From J089 sp964535735 (GTDB lineage: Bacteria > Fidelibacterota > Marinisomatia > Marinisomatales > J089), in contig CAZHTM010000001.1 in NCBI GenBank assembly GCA_964535735.1, positions 174,055-238,054 of the forward strand: a stretch of 64,000 nt of DNA. The letters are read 5' to 3'. Below the pieces are notes generated by a model. The model was not told where the DNA came from. It saw only the letters and a program-made list of their open reading frames with translations, and ran no database searches. Position numbers and translations under genes: made by a program. This document shows, in pieces, positions 1-8,607 of the stretch (the stretch's first letter is position 1; every line of letters starts with the position of its first letter).

Positions 1-1
1 T

Positions 2-322
2 CAAGCGCCGTCGTTTCATGATCACATGGCTTTATCCTTGAACCGATCCAACAAAAGTCATATCACAACCTCCAACCAAAAGACCCAATTCTCTATTGGG
101 AATCATCATAATAACTCCTTCGATGTAATAGAGGTTGATGGCGAACGAAAAATATTTGATCCCACCAATCCTAAAGCCGATGAGAACGGATATGTTCGAA
201 TGCCGGATATCAACGTTGTGGAAGAAATGGTGGAATTGGTGACTGCCAGTCGGAGTTTTGAAGCCAATGTGAACGTGCTTGAAGCAGCCAAACAAATGGC
301 AAAAAAGACGATGGAAATCTGA
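2..322 (+). CDS. flgC: Flagellar basal-body rod protein FlgC (C-terminal part; 5' end outside window)
   Basis: Proximal rod component of the flagellar basal body. The visible part carries the C-terminal FlgC signature: YVRMPDINVVEEMVELVTAS followed by RSFEANVNVLEAAKQMAKK and a terminal MEI, which matches the helical core region of the rod family. The reading frame is open to the window edge, so the first in-frame ATG (position 26) is probably not the true start; about 35-40 N-terminal residues should lie upstream. The segment between the edge and about position 110 matches FlgC poorly, and a Lys-Arg-Arg-Arg-Phe stretch typical of FlgC can be read at position 3 in a different frame (see findings). 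It is followed after 2 bases by a small gene and then fliE, as in many flgB-flgC-fliE operons. Confidence 0.85.
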   Translation, partial: QAPSFHDHMALSLNRSNKSHITTSNQKTQFSIGNHHNNSFDVIEVDGERKIFDPTNPKADENGYVRMPDINVVEEMVELVTASRSFEANVNVLEAAKQMAKKTMEI

Positions 323-324
323 CA

Positions 325-618
325 ATGAATACGATTGAGACATCATTTAATCCCTATCTCGTACATCGTACTTCTGGTAATGCTTCTTCGCCTGTGTCCG
401 GGGCTCAAGAAAAGCAGACGCTTGAAATTGTAGATCGTCCAGAAAATCAATGTAAAACGAATAAATCTCAGGACTCACCCATGCGTGTGCTTAGCCAAAA
501 AGAAATTGCTACGTTATCTATGCTCTTCGGGTCCTCTAAACCGGATGAGCTCAAGCTCTACGGACACTCTCAAATACAGTCTATTCATAAAGGTCATCTC
601 TTGGATGTGAAAGGATAA
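325..618 (+). CDS. Uncharacterised small flagellar-operon protein (97 aa)
   Basis: I do not recognise a named family. The protein has a low-complexity, polar N-terminal half (Ser, Gln, Lys, Asn rich) and a better structured C-terminal half beginning around residue 53 with LSQKEIATLSMLFGSSKPDE and ending in GHLLDVKG. It has no signal peptide or membrane segment and no cysteine pair suggesting metal binding. It starts 2 bases after flgC and ends 3 bases before fliE, so it is almost certainly cotranscribed and translationally coupled with basal-body genes. A cytoplasmic accessory, chaperone or export-related role is possible but only inferred from position. Confidence 0.7.
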   Translation: MNTIETSFNPYLVHRTSGNASSPVSGAQEKQTLEIVDRPENQCKTNKSQDSPMRVLSQKEIATLSMLFGSSKPDELKLYGHSQIQSIHKGHLLDVKG

Positions 619-621
619 TAT

Positions 622-939
622 ATGGCAAATATACAGTCGGTCCAAAATTCTGCATTGCTAAAACAATTGGATCAGCTCGCCCCCAAGGGAACGGCGCCAA
701 AGACTGAGGGTGAGGAAAAACCCAATTTTGCGGGCATGGTAAAAAACTTCTTGGAAACCGTGAATGAAAAACAACAAACCGCAGGGAAACTGGCGCAAGA
801 GGTGGCGGAAGGAAAGTCCGATAGTTTGGTCGAACCAATGGTGGCCATGGAAGAATCCCGCTTGAGTTTCCAGCTTATGTTGGAAATCCGGAATCGGGTT
901 TTAGAATCACTGAAAGAAGTTCAGAGAATGCCAGTTTGA
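622..939 (+). CDS. fliE: Flagellar hook-basal body complex protein FliE
   Basis: FliE forms the junction between the MS-ring and the proximal rod. The 105-residue length is normal for the family. The conserved C-terminal half is clear: FAGMVKNFLETVNEKQQTA (about residues 36-54), then the helical segment VEPMVAMEESRLSFQLMLEI and RNRVLESLKEVQRM to the end. The N-terminal third is variable, as usual. It lies immediately upstream of fliF, with 14 bases between them, which is the classical flgBC-fliE-fliF order. The protein would be exported through the flagellar type III apparatus, so no cleavable signal peptide is expected or seen. Confidence 0.95.
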   Translation: MANIQSVQNSALLKQLDQLAPKGTAPKTEGEEKPNFAGMVKNFLETVNEKQQTAGKLAQEVAEGKSDSLVEPMVAMEESRLSFQLMLEIRNRVLESLKEVQRMPV

Positions 940-953
940 TCTAAGGACGTGCC

Positions 954-2552
954 ATGAATCAATTTTTCACGAATCTGGGAAATATATTGCGTAACTATTC
1001 ACCCATTCAGCGTATGCTGATGGTATTGGTGTTTCTGGGGATGCTCTCAGCTTCGATCGCAATGGTTTTTTGGGCGAATCGTCCGGAGTTTCAACTTTTA
1101 TATTCCGATTTAGACCCCTCCAATGCGAATAAAATCGTAAGTGAATTAAAAGATATGAAAATCCCCTACACTATTGAGGATAACGGACACTCAATTCTTG
1201 TACCATCGGAAAATGTGGCCGATTTAAGGCTCCGGTTTGTTGATATGGGATTAGCGGGTCAACCAGTCGGTGGATATGAAATATTCGATAATGCCAAAAT
1301 TGGTATGACCACCTTCATGCAGCAATTAAATATGCGGCGTGCACTGGAGGGGGAATTGACCAAGACCATCAATCAGTTCCCGGGAGTGAAAAACAGTCGT
1401 GTACACCTTGTTTTACCTGAAAATAGATTATTTGAGCAAGAAAATACTGGATCAGCCAGTGTGGTTTTGTATTTAAACCCGGGACGATCGTTGGGGTCGG
1501 AACAAATTAAAGGTATCGCCGCTTTGGTAGCCAACAGCGTTCAGGGAATTGAGGCGGATAAGGTCGTCGTTGTGGATTCTGATGGGAATATTTTATCTGA
1601 ATCCAGCAGCGGTGAATCCAGTTTTATGGCGAATACACAATGGGATATGCGCCATGCTGTTGAAACTAAACTACAACATAAAGTCGTAAATCTTTTGGAA
1701 GGTGTAGTAGGGCCTCAAAATGCTATTGTACAAGTATCGGCCGATATGAATTTTGAAAAAGTTGAACGGACCAGTGAAATCTATGATCCTGAGAATGTGG
1801 CCATCATCAGTGAGGAACGCCATACCGGGACCAGTCGTGATTTGGATTCCCTGAATTCGACAAACCAAATCCAGGAGAATGAAGACGTTATTACCAATTA
1901 TGAAATAAATAAGACCGTGGAACATTATGTGGGCAACACTGGCACCATTAACCGACTGACAGTAGCGGTATTAGTGAATGGCACCTATACAACTACATTA
2001 GATGAAAATGGTGAGGAAGTGAGGGAATATACGCCTCGGTCCAAGAAGGAGTTGGCTCAGTTAGAAGCACTTGTAAAGAGCGCTGTCGGTTTTGATCCGG
2101 ATCGGGGAGATATGGTTGAAGTTCAAAATCTTCCCTTTGAAAAGACAGGGTTCGAAGAGGATCTTAAATATTTTGAATCGGCGGATAAACAGGCCATGTG
2201 GGCCAGTATGATCGATAAAGGTATAATTGGTATCGGACTTATCATCGCATTCTTTTTCATGCGGAGTTTGCTTAAATCTGCCGGTCAAACGCTTCAATTT
2301 TCATTTAGTCCGAGTCCTCCTGCTTTGGAAACAAGTGTAGAAAAGCAGGAGCAAATCGAAGCCGGAGAACCGTCACCGGAGCTGCCTGAAGATGCCTATA
2401 TGAGTAAACTTTCGCCGGAAGCGCGAGCCCGCTTAAAGGCAAAAGGATTGATGACGGAAGAAGTGATTAAACATGCAAAGGAGCATCCGGAAGATTCCGC
2501 AAAAATCATTCGTTCCTGGTTAACCCGACCCATGGTGGAGTCAATCGAATAA
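954..2552 (+). CDS. fliF: Flagellar M-ring protein FliF
   Basis: FliF builds the MS-ring in the inner membrane, the platform on which C-ring and export gate assemble. The 532-residue protein has an N-terminal membrane segment (about residues 20-40, MLMVLVFLGMLSASIAMVFW), ring-building motifs in the periplasmic part (for example GYEIFDNAKIGMTTFMQQLN and NSRVHLVLPE near residues 105-160), and a second membrane segment near residues 425-442 (GIIGIGLIIAFFFMRSLL). The cytoplasmic tail ends with an acidic region and HPEDSAKIIRSWL, the FliG-binding segment. The stop codon is directly followed by the fliG start, so translation is likely coupled. Confidence 0.97.
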   Translation: MNQFFTNLGNILRNYSPIQRMLMVLVFLGMLSASIAMVFWANRPEFQLLYSDLDPSNANKIVSELKDMKIPYTIEDNGHSILVPSENVADLRLRFVDMGLAGQPVGGYEIFDNAKIGMTTFMQQLNMRRALEGELTKTINQFPGVKNSRVHLVLPENRLFEQENTGSASVVLYLNPGRSLGSEQIKGIAALVANSVQGIEADKVVVVDSDGNILSESSSGESSFMANTQWDMRHAVETKLQHKVVNLLEGVVGPQNAIVQVSADMNFEKVERTSEIYDPENVAIISEERHTGTSRDLDSLNSTNQIQENEDVITNYEINKTVEHYVGNTGTINRLTVAVLVNGTYTTTLDENGEEVREYTPRSKKELAQLEALVKSAVGFDPDRGDMVEVQNLPFEKTGFEEDLKYFESADKQAMWASMIDKGIIGIGLIIAFFFMRSLLKSAGQTLQFSFSPSPPALETSVEKQEQIEAGEPSPELPEDAYMSKLSPEARARLKAKGLMTEEVIKHAKEHPEDSAKIIRSWLTRPMVESIE

Positions 2553-3569
2553 ATGGCCTCAATACAAAATATCACACCTGTTCAGAAATCGGCGTTGGTT
2601 ATGATTGCCATCGGGATGGAAAATGCGTCCGAGGTAATGAAAAACCTTTCCGAAAAGGAAGTAGAAGAAATCACGATCGAAATCGCCCGTATGAAGGATG
2701 TGCCTTCTGATATTACGGGTGAAGTGATTGAAGAATACTACCAAATGATGCAGGCGAAAGAATTCATAATCCAGGGTGGTGTAGAATATGCGAAGGAAGT
2801 ATTGGACAACGCCTGGGGACATAAAAAAGCCATGGAAATTATGAAAAAGGTAGAGGCCGTCACCGAAGTCAGCGCGTTTTACCTTTTGCAAACCGTGGAT
2901 AACAACCAGCTTATCAGCTTTTTACAAAATGAACATCCTCAGACGGTCGCCTTGATACTGGCATATTTAAAACCCCCTCAGGCGGCGGCGATTTTATCGG
3001 AGTTACCGGAAGATCAACAGGCTGAAATTGCCTATCGTCTAGCTACGATGCAAAAAACAGCGCCTGAATTTATCGAGGATATTGAGAATGTCTTGCGGGA
3101 TCAAATGGGAACAGTCTTTGGCGGCGGACAGTTGAGTTCGACCGGCGGTGCGGATGCAGTCGCGGAAATATTGAACTCTACCAGCCGTTCAGCAGAAAAA
3201 AACATTATGGATAGTCTTCGGGAACGCGATCCAAAACTGGCTGATGAAATCACCAGTCTTATGTTCCTCTTCGAAGATATTATTGGTCTTTCTAATCAAG
3301 CCATTCAAAGAATCGTTAAAAGTGTTGAGTCGAAAACGCTGGCCCTGGCTTTAAAGGCCACATCGAATGAATTGAAGGATAAAATATTTAAAAATATGTC
3401 TGAACGCGCAGCCGAAATGTTAAGGGATGAACTTCAATACATTGGACCGGTTCGGGTTCGGGAAGTGGAAGAAGCTCAAAAACAAATCCTGGATGTGGTC
3501 AGACAACTGGAAGAAGCGGGTGAAATCACTGTTGGACATGGTGGAGAGGACGAGGAGATAATTGAATAA
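2553..3569 (+). CDS. fliG: Flagellar motor switch protein FliG
   Basis: FliG is the torque-transmitting rotor protein that binds FliF, FliM and the MotA stator. The 338-residue length is typical. The N-terminal domain starts with QKSALVMIAIGMENASEVMK; the middle domain contains the EHPQTVALILAYL stretch around residues 127-140, the FliM-binding region characteristic of the family. The C-terminal domain keeps the charged torque helix region (LALALKATSNELKDKIFKNM, then MSERAAEMLRDEL), and it ends with an acidic tail. It starts directly at the end of fliF and its TAA overlaps the ATG of fliH by one base. Confidence 0.98.
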   Translation: MASIQNITPVQKSALVMIAIGMENASEVMKNLSEKEVEEITIEIARMKDVPSDITGEVIEEYYQMMQAKEFIIQGGVEYAKEVLDNAWGHKKAMEIMKKVEAVTEVSAFYLLQTVDNNQLISFLQNEHPQTVALILAYLKPPQAAAILSELPEDQQAEIAYRLATMQKTAPEFIEDIENVLRDQMGTVFGGGQLSSTGGADAVAEILNSTSRSAEKNIMDSLRERDPKLADEITSLMFLFEDIIGLSNQAIQRIVKSVESKTLALALKATSNELKDKIFKNMSERAAEMLRDELQYIGPVRVREVEEAQKQILDVVRQLEEAGEITVGHGGEDEEIIE

Positions 3570-4279
3570 TGACTGTGCTAAAAGTACCCTTAAATCAATC
3601 GATAAAAGGTATTCATTCGTTCAAGGAGATTCCAACCTTGGCCGATTCCTATTCTGATATGATGTCCGGTTATCCCGAAGACTTGGACCAAGAAGAATAC
3701 CAATACGGCGCTAAACGGCTTGTGAATCATTTAAGAAACCAAGTGAAGGTATTAGAAGCCGCCCTTCAAAACGCGCGAGAAGATTCGTATAAAGCTGGCT
3801 ATGAAGAGGCCCGGTTTATCGTGGAACGCCGTTTTAGGGAAGATATTTCAGGGTTACAGGCCACCTATGAACAAATGGTGGAATCTTTAAAGATCAAATA
3901 TGATGAAGCGCTAAATACTCTCGGTAAACCTTTGGCTCAGTTTTCCCTTCAGATCGCAGAAAAAATACTGGGACGTACCCTGTCGGAAGAGGAAGCGCAA
4001 AATGAATTCCTTGTCACTCAACTCCACCGTTTTCTAAAAGATGTTGCCAAACAATCCAAATTTAAAATTAAGGTAAACCCCAGGCAGTTAACCTGGATAT
4101 CCTCGGAGCAAAATCTATTAAAAAAATTACCCCATGGAAGCCAATTGTCTTTTGTACCGGATGAGGACCTGAAACCTGGGGAATGTATCGTTGAAACGGA
4201 TACGGAGGTTATTCAAGGTTTGATGCAGGAATATCTGAGTTTCATAAACCAGAATTTATTTGAAGGAGAAGCGTGTTGA
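3569..4279 (+). CDS. fliH: Flagellar assembly protein FliH
   Basis: FliH is the peripheral stator-like protein that holds and regulates the FliI ATPase of the flagellar export apparatus. The 236-residue protein is largely helical: the central region (about residues 50-110) is a charged coiled coil with Ala and Glu repeats (ALQNAREDSYKAGYEEARFI), and the C-terminal region contains LAEKILGR-like QIAEKILGRTLSEEEAQNEF, typical of FliH and the related V-ATPase E subunit family. The gene overlaps the last base of fliG, and its end overlaps the GTG start of fliI by 7 bases, so stoichiometric coupled translation with fliI is likely. Confidence 0.92.
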   Translation: MTVLKVPLNQSIKGIHSFKEIPTLADSYSDMMSGYPEDLDQEEYQYGAKRLVNHLRNQVKVLEAALQNAREDSYKAGYEEARFIVERRFREDISGLQATYEQMVESLKIKYDEALNTLGKPLAQFSLQIAEKILGRTLSEEEAQNEFLVTQLHRFLKDVAKQSKFKIKVNPRQLTWISSEQNLLKKLPHGSQLSFVPDEDLKPGECIVETDTEVIQGLMQEYLSFINQNLFEGEAC

Positions 4280-5592
4280 ATCCTTTGGCCACCCAGATTT
4301 CAGCCTATCAGGATCAATTATCAATCCTTCCGGATTATCGGAGAGATGGTAAAGTAACGCGAATCATCGGATTGGTCGTTGAAGCTTCTCTGGTTTCGGG
4401 ATCGGTTGGCGATTTGTGCAAAATCTACACGCCAACGAATGCAACTATTTTGGCTGAAATTGTTGGCTTCAACAATCAGAATGTTCTTCTGATGCCGCTT
4501 CAGGAAACGATTGGGTTGTCCATTGGCAGTCGCGTCCGTCGTTGTCCGCAACCCTTGTCCGTTCCTGTGGGGCCTGCGTTGTTAGGACGAGTCCTGGATG
4601 GTTTAGGAAATCCAATTGATGGGAAAGGTCCCCTAAGCACCGAAGCGTGGGTTCCCGTCCATAATCAACCACCGAATCCCCTGAGCCGTCAGCGTATCTC
4701 CGATGTCTTAGAAACGGGGATCCGGTCTATTGATGGATTATTAACCATAGGCAAGGGACAGCGAGTCGGTATTTTTGCCGGAAGTGGTGTTGGAAAAAGT
4801 GTTTTGTTGGGAATGATTGCGCGATATACGAGTGCCAATATCAATGTGATTGCTCTGATTGGAGAGCGGGGCCGGGAAGTCCGAGAATTTATTGAGCGTG
4901 ATTTGGGCCCGGAGGGATTGGCCCGGTCGGTAGTCGTCGTGGCTACGTCCGACCAGGCGGCGATGGTCAGAGTCAAAGGTGCGCTACTGGCTACGGCTAT
5001 CGCGGAGTATTTTCGAAATCAGGGTGAAGACGTTCTATTGTTAATGGATTCCCTAACACGCGTGGCCATGTCTCAACGGGAAATCGGACTGGCTATTGGT
5101 GAACCACCCACAACCAAAGGATATACGCCTTCGGTCTTTGCTTTATTACCCCGGCTATTGGAACGAGCAGGAAATGATAAACATGGAAGTATTTCCGGAT
5201 TGTATACGGTGCTAGTGGAAGGCGATGATTTAGACGAGCCCGTTAGCGATGCCGCTCGAGCCATTTTAGATGGCCATATCGTTTTATCCCGTAAAATTGC
5301 CCATAAAGGTCATTATCCCGCTGTGGATGTATTGGAGAGCATTAGTCGGTTGCGCACTGAGATCGTTCCTAAAGAAATACTGGCACGGTCCGATCGTATG
5401 TTAGAGTTGCTTGCCAGTTACCGTGAAGCGGAAGATCTAATTTCCATCGGTGCCTATGCAAAAGGCAGTAATCCCAAAGTGGATGAAGCCCTTCAGTTAC
5501 GCGATGCGATGGAGGGATTCTTACGCCAGGATATGAATGAAAAATCAACGTTTGAAGAAACGTTGCAACGCTTGCAACAGGTTATGGGTTAA
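4273..5592 (+). CDS. fliI: Flagellum-specific ATPase FliI
   Basis: FliI is the F1-beta-like ATPase that energises unfolding and delivery of export substrates. The 439-residue protein shows a Walker A motif GSGVGKS at residues 170-176, a Walker B region (EDVLLLMDSLTRVAMSQREI) and the family signature around PPTTKGYTPSVFALLPRLLE. The start is a GTG that overlaps fliH; a TTG three bases later is an alternative, and a GGAG Shine-Dalgarno at 4264-4267 serves either one. It sits between fliH and fliJ, its soluble partners in the ATPase complex. Family assignment to FliI rather than the F1 or injectisome ATPase rests on the operon context and high overall match. Confidence 0.98.
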   Translation: MLNPLATQISAYQDQLSILPDYRRDGKVTRIIGLVVEASLVSGSVGDLCKIYTPTNATILAEIVGFNNQNVLLMPLQETIGLSIGSRVRRCPQPLSVPVGPALLGRVLDGLGNPIDGKGPLSTEAWVPVHNQPPNPLSRQRISDVLETGIRSIDGLLTIGKGQRVGIFAGSGVGKSVLLGMIARYTSANINVIALIGERGREVREFIERDLGPEGLARSVVVVATSDQAAMVRVKGALLATAIAEYFRNQGEDVLLLMDSLTRVAMSQREIGLAIGEPPTTKGYTPSVFALLPRLLERAGNDKHGSISGLYTVLVEGDDLDEPVSDAARAILDGHIVLSRKIAHKGHYPAVDVLESISRLRTEIVPKEILARSDRMLELLASYREAEDLISIGAYAKGSNPKVDEALQLRDAMEGFLRQDMNEKSTFEETLQRLQQVMG

Positions 5593-5594
5593 AG

Positions 5595-6035
5595 ATGGCT
5601 ACGAAATTCCATTTCTCACTGGAAAAAATTCTGAAATTGAGACAGGCGTTGGAAAACAGCCAAGCTATGCAATTGGAAAAGTCACGGCGAGAGTTGGAAA
5701 ACGAACAGCATACCCTTTCCGCTATTCAGGAAGAGAAAGCCCACCATTTAAACCAAAAAATGAAAATGGGACACCAACTGAGTTTATTCAATTTGTCCGT
5801 ATCGGAGGGGTATCTACAATCCTTAAATCATGGATTGGAAGAACAATCGAAACGTGTTGCACAGTACCAGAAAAAAGTTGAAAAGAAACAGGAAGAATTG
5901 ACCCAGGCGGCCCGCGATAAAAAAGTAATGGAATCTCTGAAGTCCAAAAAGTGGGAAGGATACAAGAAAGAATTAAATCGGAAGGAATTGCTGATATCCT
6001 CCGAAATCGCTCTTAGAATGGGGATGAATAAATAG
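5595..6035 (+). CDS. fliJ: Flagellar export protein FliJ
   Basis: FliJ is a small coiled-coil subunit, similar in role to the gamma subunit of F1, that sits in the FliI hexamer and recycles export chaperones. This 146-residue protein begins FHFSLEKILKLRQALENSQA, the usual FliJ N-terminus, and is almost entirely predicted coiled coil with dense Lys, Glu, Gln and no membrane segment. It starts 2 bases after fliI and ends 1 base before the next gene. Sequence conservation in this family is weak, so the call rests on length, coiled-coil character, the N-terminal motif and its place right after fliI. Confidence 0.88.
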   Translation: MATKFHFSLEKILKLRQALENSQAMQLEKSRRELENEQHTLSAIQEEKAHHLNQKMKMGHQLSLFNLSVSEGYLQSLNHGLEEQSKRVAQYQKKVEKKQEELTQAARDKKVMESLKSKKWEGYKKELNRKELLISSEIALRMGMNK

Positions 6036-6036
6036 G

Positions 6037-6654
6037 ATGAAAGGTCCGGTAAAACTTATCCTGATTTCGGTAGGCGCTTTTGTTGTCCTTGTGGGAGTGA
6101 TATTTGTGGTTCTACTCATTTTTGAACCGTCATCGGATGAAACGCCTATTCCGGAAGAAAATATTGCGAAAGTAAATCCGGACAATCCAGATGATGAGAA
6201 CTCCATAGAGTCTTCCAATTCAGAATCCGACGGAGAATCAGGGAATTTTACTAACGGACATCCTACGACAGTAACGGATAGCCTGGCAAATCTGATCCAG
6301 GAATTGAAAAACGATTTGTTTGAACGGTCGTTAGAGATTGACAGCTTGAAGGAGCAGATCACATTTCAGAATGGATTAATTAACGGGTATAAAAAAACCA
6401 TCGATGATCTGAATAGTCAAGTATTAGCGTTGAATAAAAAAGAAGTCAGTCTGAAAGAGTTAGCGAAAACATATGAATCCATGAAGGTCTCGGATATTAA
6501 ACCTATTCTAGACAAAGTCGATGATGAAACGGTGATAGCGATTTACCGAGCCATGGGAACTCGTACTCGAAAGTCCATTATGATGGCACTATCGGCGGAA
6601 CGGGCAGCTACGATCACAGAAAAATTGGCAGGATTAAACGGAGATAAATCATGA
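6037..6654 (+). CDS. MotE/YlxF-like membrane-anchored protein with MgtE-N-type domain
   Basis: The 205-residue protein has a short basic start, one membrane segment (about residues 6-29, ILISVGAFVVLVGVIFVVLL), an acidic Asn/Asp/Ser linker, a coiled coil (about residues 85-140) and a C-terminal helical domain with LKELAKTYESMKVSDIKPIL and AMGTRTRKSIMMALSAERAA. This last part resembles the MgtE N-terminal domain shared with FliG-like armadillo folds. The same layout and position (between fliJ and fliK) is seen for Bacillus YlxF; the related MotE of rhizobia is a periplasmic stator-associated chaperone. Function in this organism is inferred. Its TGA overlaps the ATG of fliK. Confidence 0.8.
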   Translation: MKGPVKLILISVGAFVVLVGVIFVVLLIFEPSSDETPIPEENIAKVNPDNPDDENSIESSNSESDGESGNFTNGHPTTVTDSLANLIQELKNDLFERSLEIDSLKEQITFQNGLINGYKKTIDDLNSQVLALNKKEVSLKELAKTYESMKVSDIKPILDKVDDETVIAIYRAMGTRTRKSIMMALSAERAATITEKLAGLNGDKS

Positions 6655-8591
6655 GTATCCCTGTCCCTGTCTTACCAAAAAACCTGGGTTCGCAGCCGGT
6701 TAAGCCGGGTTGCATGGCCAAGCTTGGACTTGGAAAGCAGGTGGTGGGAAAAATCGTCAAACCGTCTGACGGGAAACAACCTGAGAAATCTCCATCTCAA
6801 GGAGCGGAAACGGTTTTCAGTGAGCATTTAACCATGGTACAAACGGGGAACCAGGTTGTAAAAAAAGTTAAAGGTACTCAAAAGTCAGTAGTGTCTAAGC
6901 CGTTAACTCCCCACACGGCGTCAAAATCAATCAAGCCAATAAAAAGCGGTAAAAACCAACCACACATCGGAAAAACCACCATTCCCATTGGTAAAACACT
7001 TTCAACGGGAGTAACGTCAAAAGCAGGCTTAAAGACAGGTCCCGCAGTGGTTGCGAATGGATTTATACCGAAACAAATTCGTACGCATCAGTCCAAACAG
7101 TCAAAAGTGGATCACAATCTCCCTGTGGAGCATCAAACATCAGCAAGGCCACAGGGAGAAGCCTTTAAAGTTGCTACACCCAAGGTTTTAAAGGATAATA
7201 AGACGTTAATTCGTTCGTCTATAATTCCTGAAAAGTCCCCCCAGGAAATAGCCAAAACAATCGAAATATCATCGAAAAATCAGGTTCATGATTTTCGTCT
7301 AGATCCTACTCTGACGCACCCGAAATATACAGACCAACCCGTCCAAACTGGGGAGGATCCGAGAAAAATTATGGCGGGTAAGCAGATCAGGAATCAACAT
7401 ATTCAATCTGCGGAGTCTGGAGATAAGCATAATCCAATCGGTGAAATGAAGAGTGGAAAACAAAGTTCAGATCTCTTCCAATTCACCAAGGTAGGAAAGC
7501 ATCAGGATTCTCCGGAGGTTATTCAAAAAGATCGGCCCATGCCAACGACCCAAAATATTCCTCAAGAGAAAGCAAATTATCCGGAACATATTGAGGAAAG
7601 ACCCATCCCGAAACCTCAGCCAGAACCTTTTGCCCCGGTAGCGTCAAAATCGAATTCTTATTCACAAGTGCGCCAATCAAAAGTAGAATCTCCTTCGGTG
7701 GTGGAAAAACAAGTAGAAAAGGCGCATACGGAACACAAGGCGACTCCACAAAATAGAGAAGTATTTCCCCAAAAAGCTCTAAACCATGCGACTGCTAAAG
7801 AGGGCAAACCGACCACATCCATCAATCCACATCGGTTTGTATTTAGTCTCTCCAAAACCATCGGGACGGGCGATCTCGTTCAATCGATAAAGACCCCGGA
7901 ACGAGTGCACGATGCGAGCAAGGTTAGTATTTCCCATTCGCAGGCCAAAGTCAAATCGGCAGTTGCCACAAAAGGGGATGAATCCGTACTACAGAGTGAT
8001 GTTCGCCAGGGCTCAGACGCGGTAAAAGATATTGGTATAATTGATTCAAAGACCGGAACGTCTGTCCGTTCCATCCCTCACCAGGAAACACCATCCGTGC
8101 CAAAAATCGATTTTTGGGTCCAGACATTGACCAGGCATGTCCAGGAAGAATCGACCGTCCGGCAGATGGCTATGATCCAAAAAATTACTCAATGGGTGGA
8201 AATTTTCGCTGATACAAAGCAGAAAAAACCATCCCATCTTACGATTCAGGATCAACGCATGGGAAACCTGGAATTTGAATACAGCGAAAAATTGGATGGC
8301 AAACAGATTACCATTTCCGTAGAAAACGAATCTGTGCGTAACCATCTTCAGAAAATACTTCCCGTCGTTCAGGAAAGTTTGAATCACCGAGGCCAGGCCC
8401 AGGTGGGTATTTTTGTACAATTAAAACAAGAATCGGATATGAGACAGGAATTGTATCAGGACGGGCGGTCGTCCCAACACTATCGGAACCCTGTGGATCA
8501 TGATAAACAATCAGATACATCGACGTCTTCGTCCCTAAATACCGTGATGATGAAGCATTACGGGTACAATACCATTGATATGGTTGCCTAA
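6651..8591 (+). CDS. fliK: Flagellar hook-length control protein FliK
   Basis: FliK measures hook length and switches FlhB from rod/hook to filament substrates. The 646-residue protein has a long, low-complexity N-terminal region rich in Lys, Gln, Ser, Pro and Thr with almost no hydrophobic core, as expected for the extended ruler. A compact C-terminal domain follows from about residue 480: LTIQDQRMGNLEFEYSEKLD, then QITISVENESVRNHLQKILP and VQESLNHRGQAQVGIFVQL, which matches the Flg_hook fold that contacts FlhB. It ends in YGYNTIDMVA. It lies just before the hook-cap gene flgD, separated by a strong AAGGAGG ribosome-binding site. At 646 residues it is longer than enteric FliK (about 400), which could mean a longer hook. 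Confidence 0.87.
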   Translation: MSIPVPVLPKNLGSQPVKPGCMAKLGLGKQVVGKIVKPSDGKQPEKSPSQGAETVFSEHLTMVQTGNQVVKKVKGTQKSVVSKPLTPHTASKSIKPIKSGKNQPHIGKTTIPIGKTLSTGVTSKAGLKTGPAVVANGFIPKQIRTHQSKQSKVDHNLPVEHQTSARPQGEAFKVATPKVLKDNKTLIRSSIIPEKSPQEIAKTIEISSKNQVHDFRLDPTLTHPKYTDQPVQTGEDPRKIMAGKQIRNQHIQSAESGDKHNPIGEMKSGKQSSDLFQFTKVGKHQDSPEVIQKDRPMPTTQNIPQEKANYPEHIEERPIPKPQPEPFAPVASKSNSYSQVRQSKVESPSVVEKQVEKAHTEHKATPQNREVFPQKALNHATAKEGKPTTSINPHRFVFSLSKTIGTGDLVQSIKTPERVHDASKVSISHSQAKVKSAVATKGDESVLQSDVRQGSDAVKDIGIIDSKTGTSVRSIPHQETPSVPKIDFWVQTLTRHVQEESTVRQMAMIQKITQWVEIFADTKQKKPSHLTIQDQRMGNLEFEYSEKLDGKQITISVENESVRNHLQKILPVVQESLNHRGQAQVGIFVQLKQESDMRQELYQDGRSSQHYRNPVDHDKQSDTSTSSSLNTVMMKHYGYNTIDMVA

Positions 8592-8607
8592 CTAAAGGAG
8601 GTAACAC

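Noticed and set aside
5537..5881. 114-codon + strand frame overlapping fliI and fliJ
   Set aside because: It is out of frame with both well-supported genes, which cover the same bases fully.
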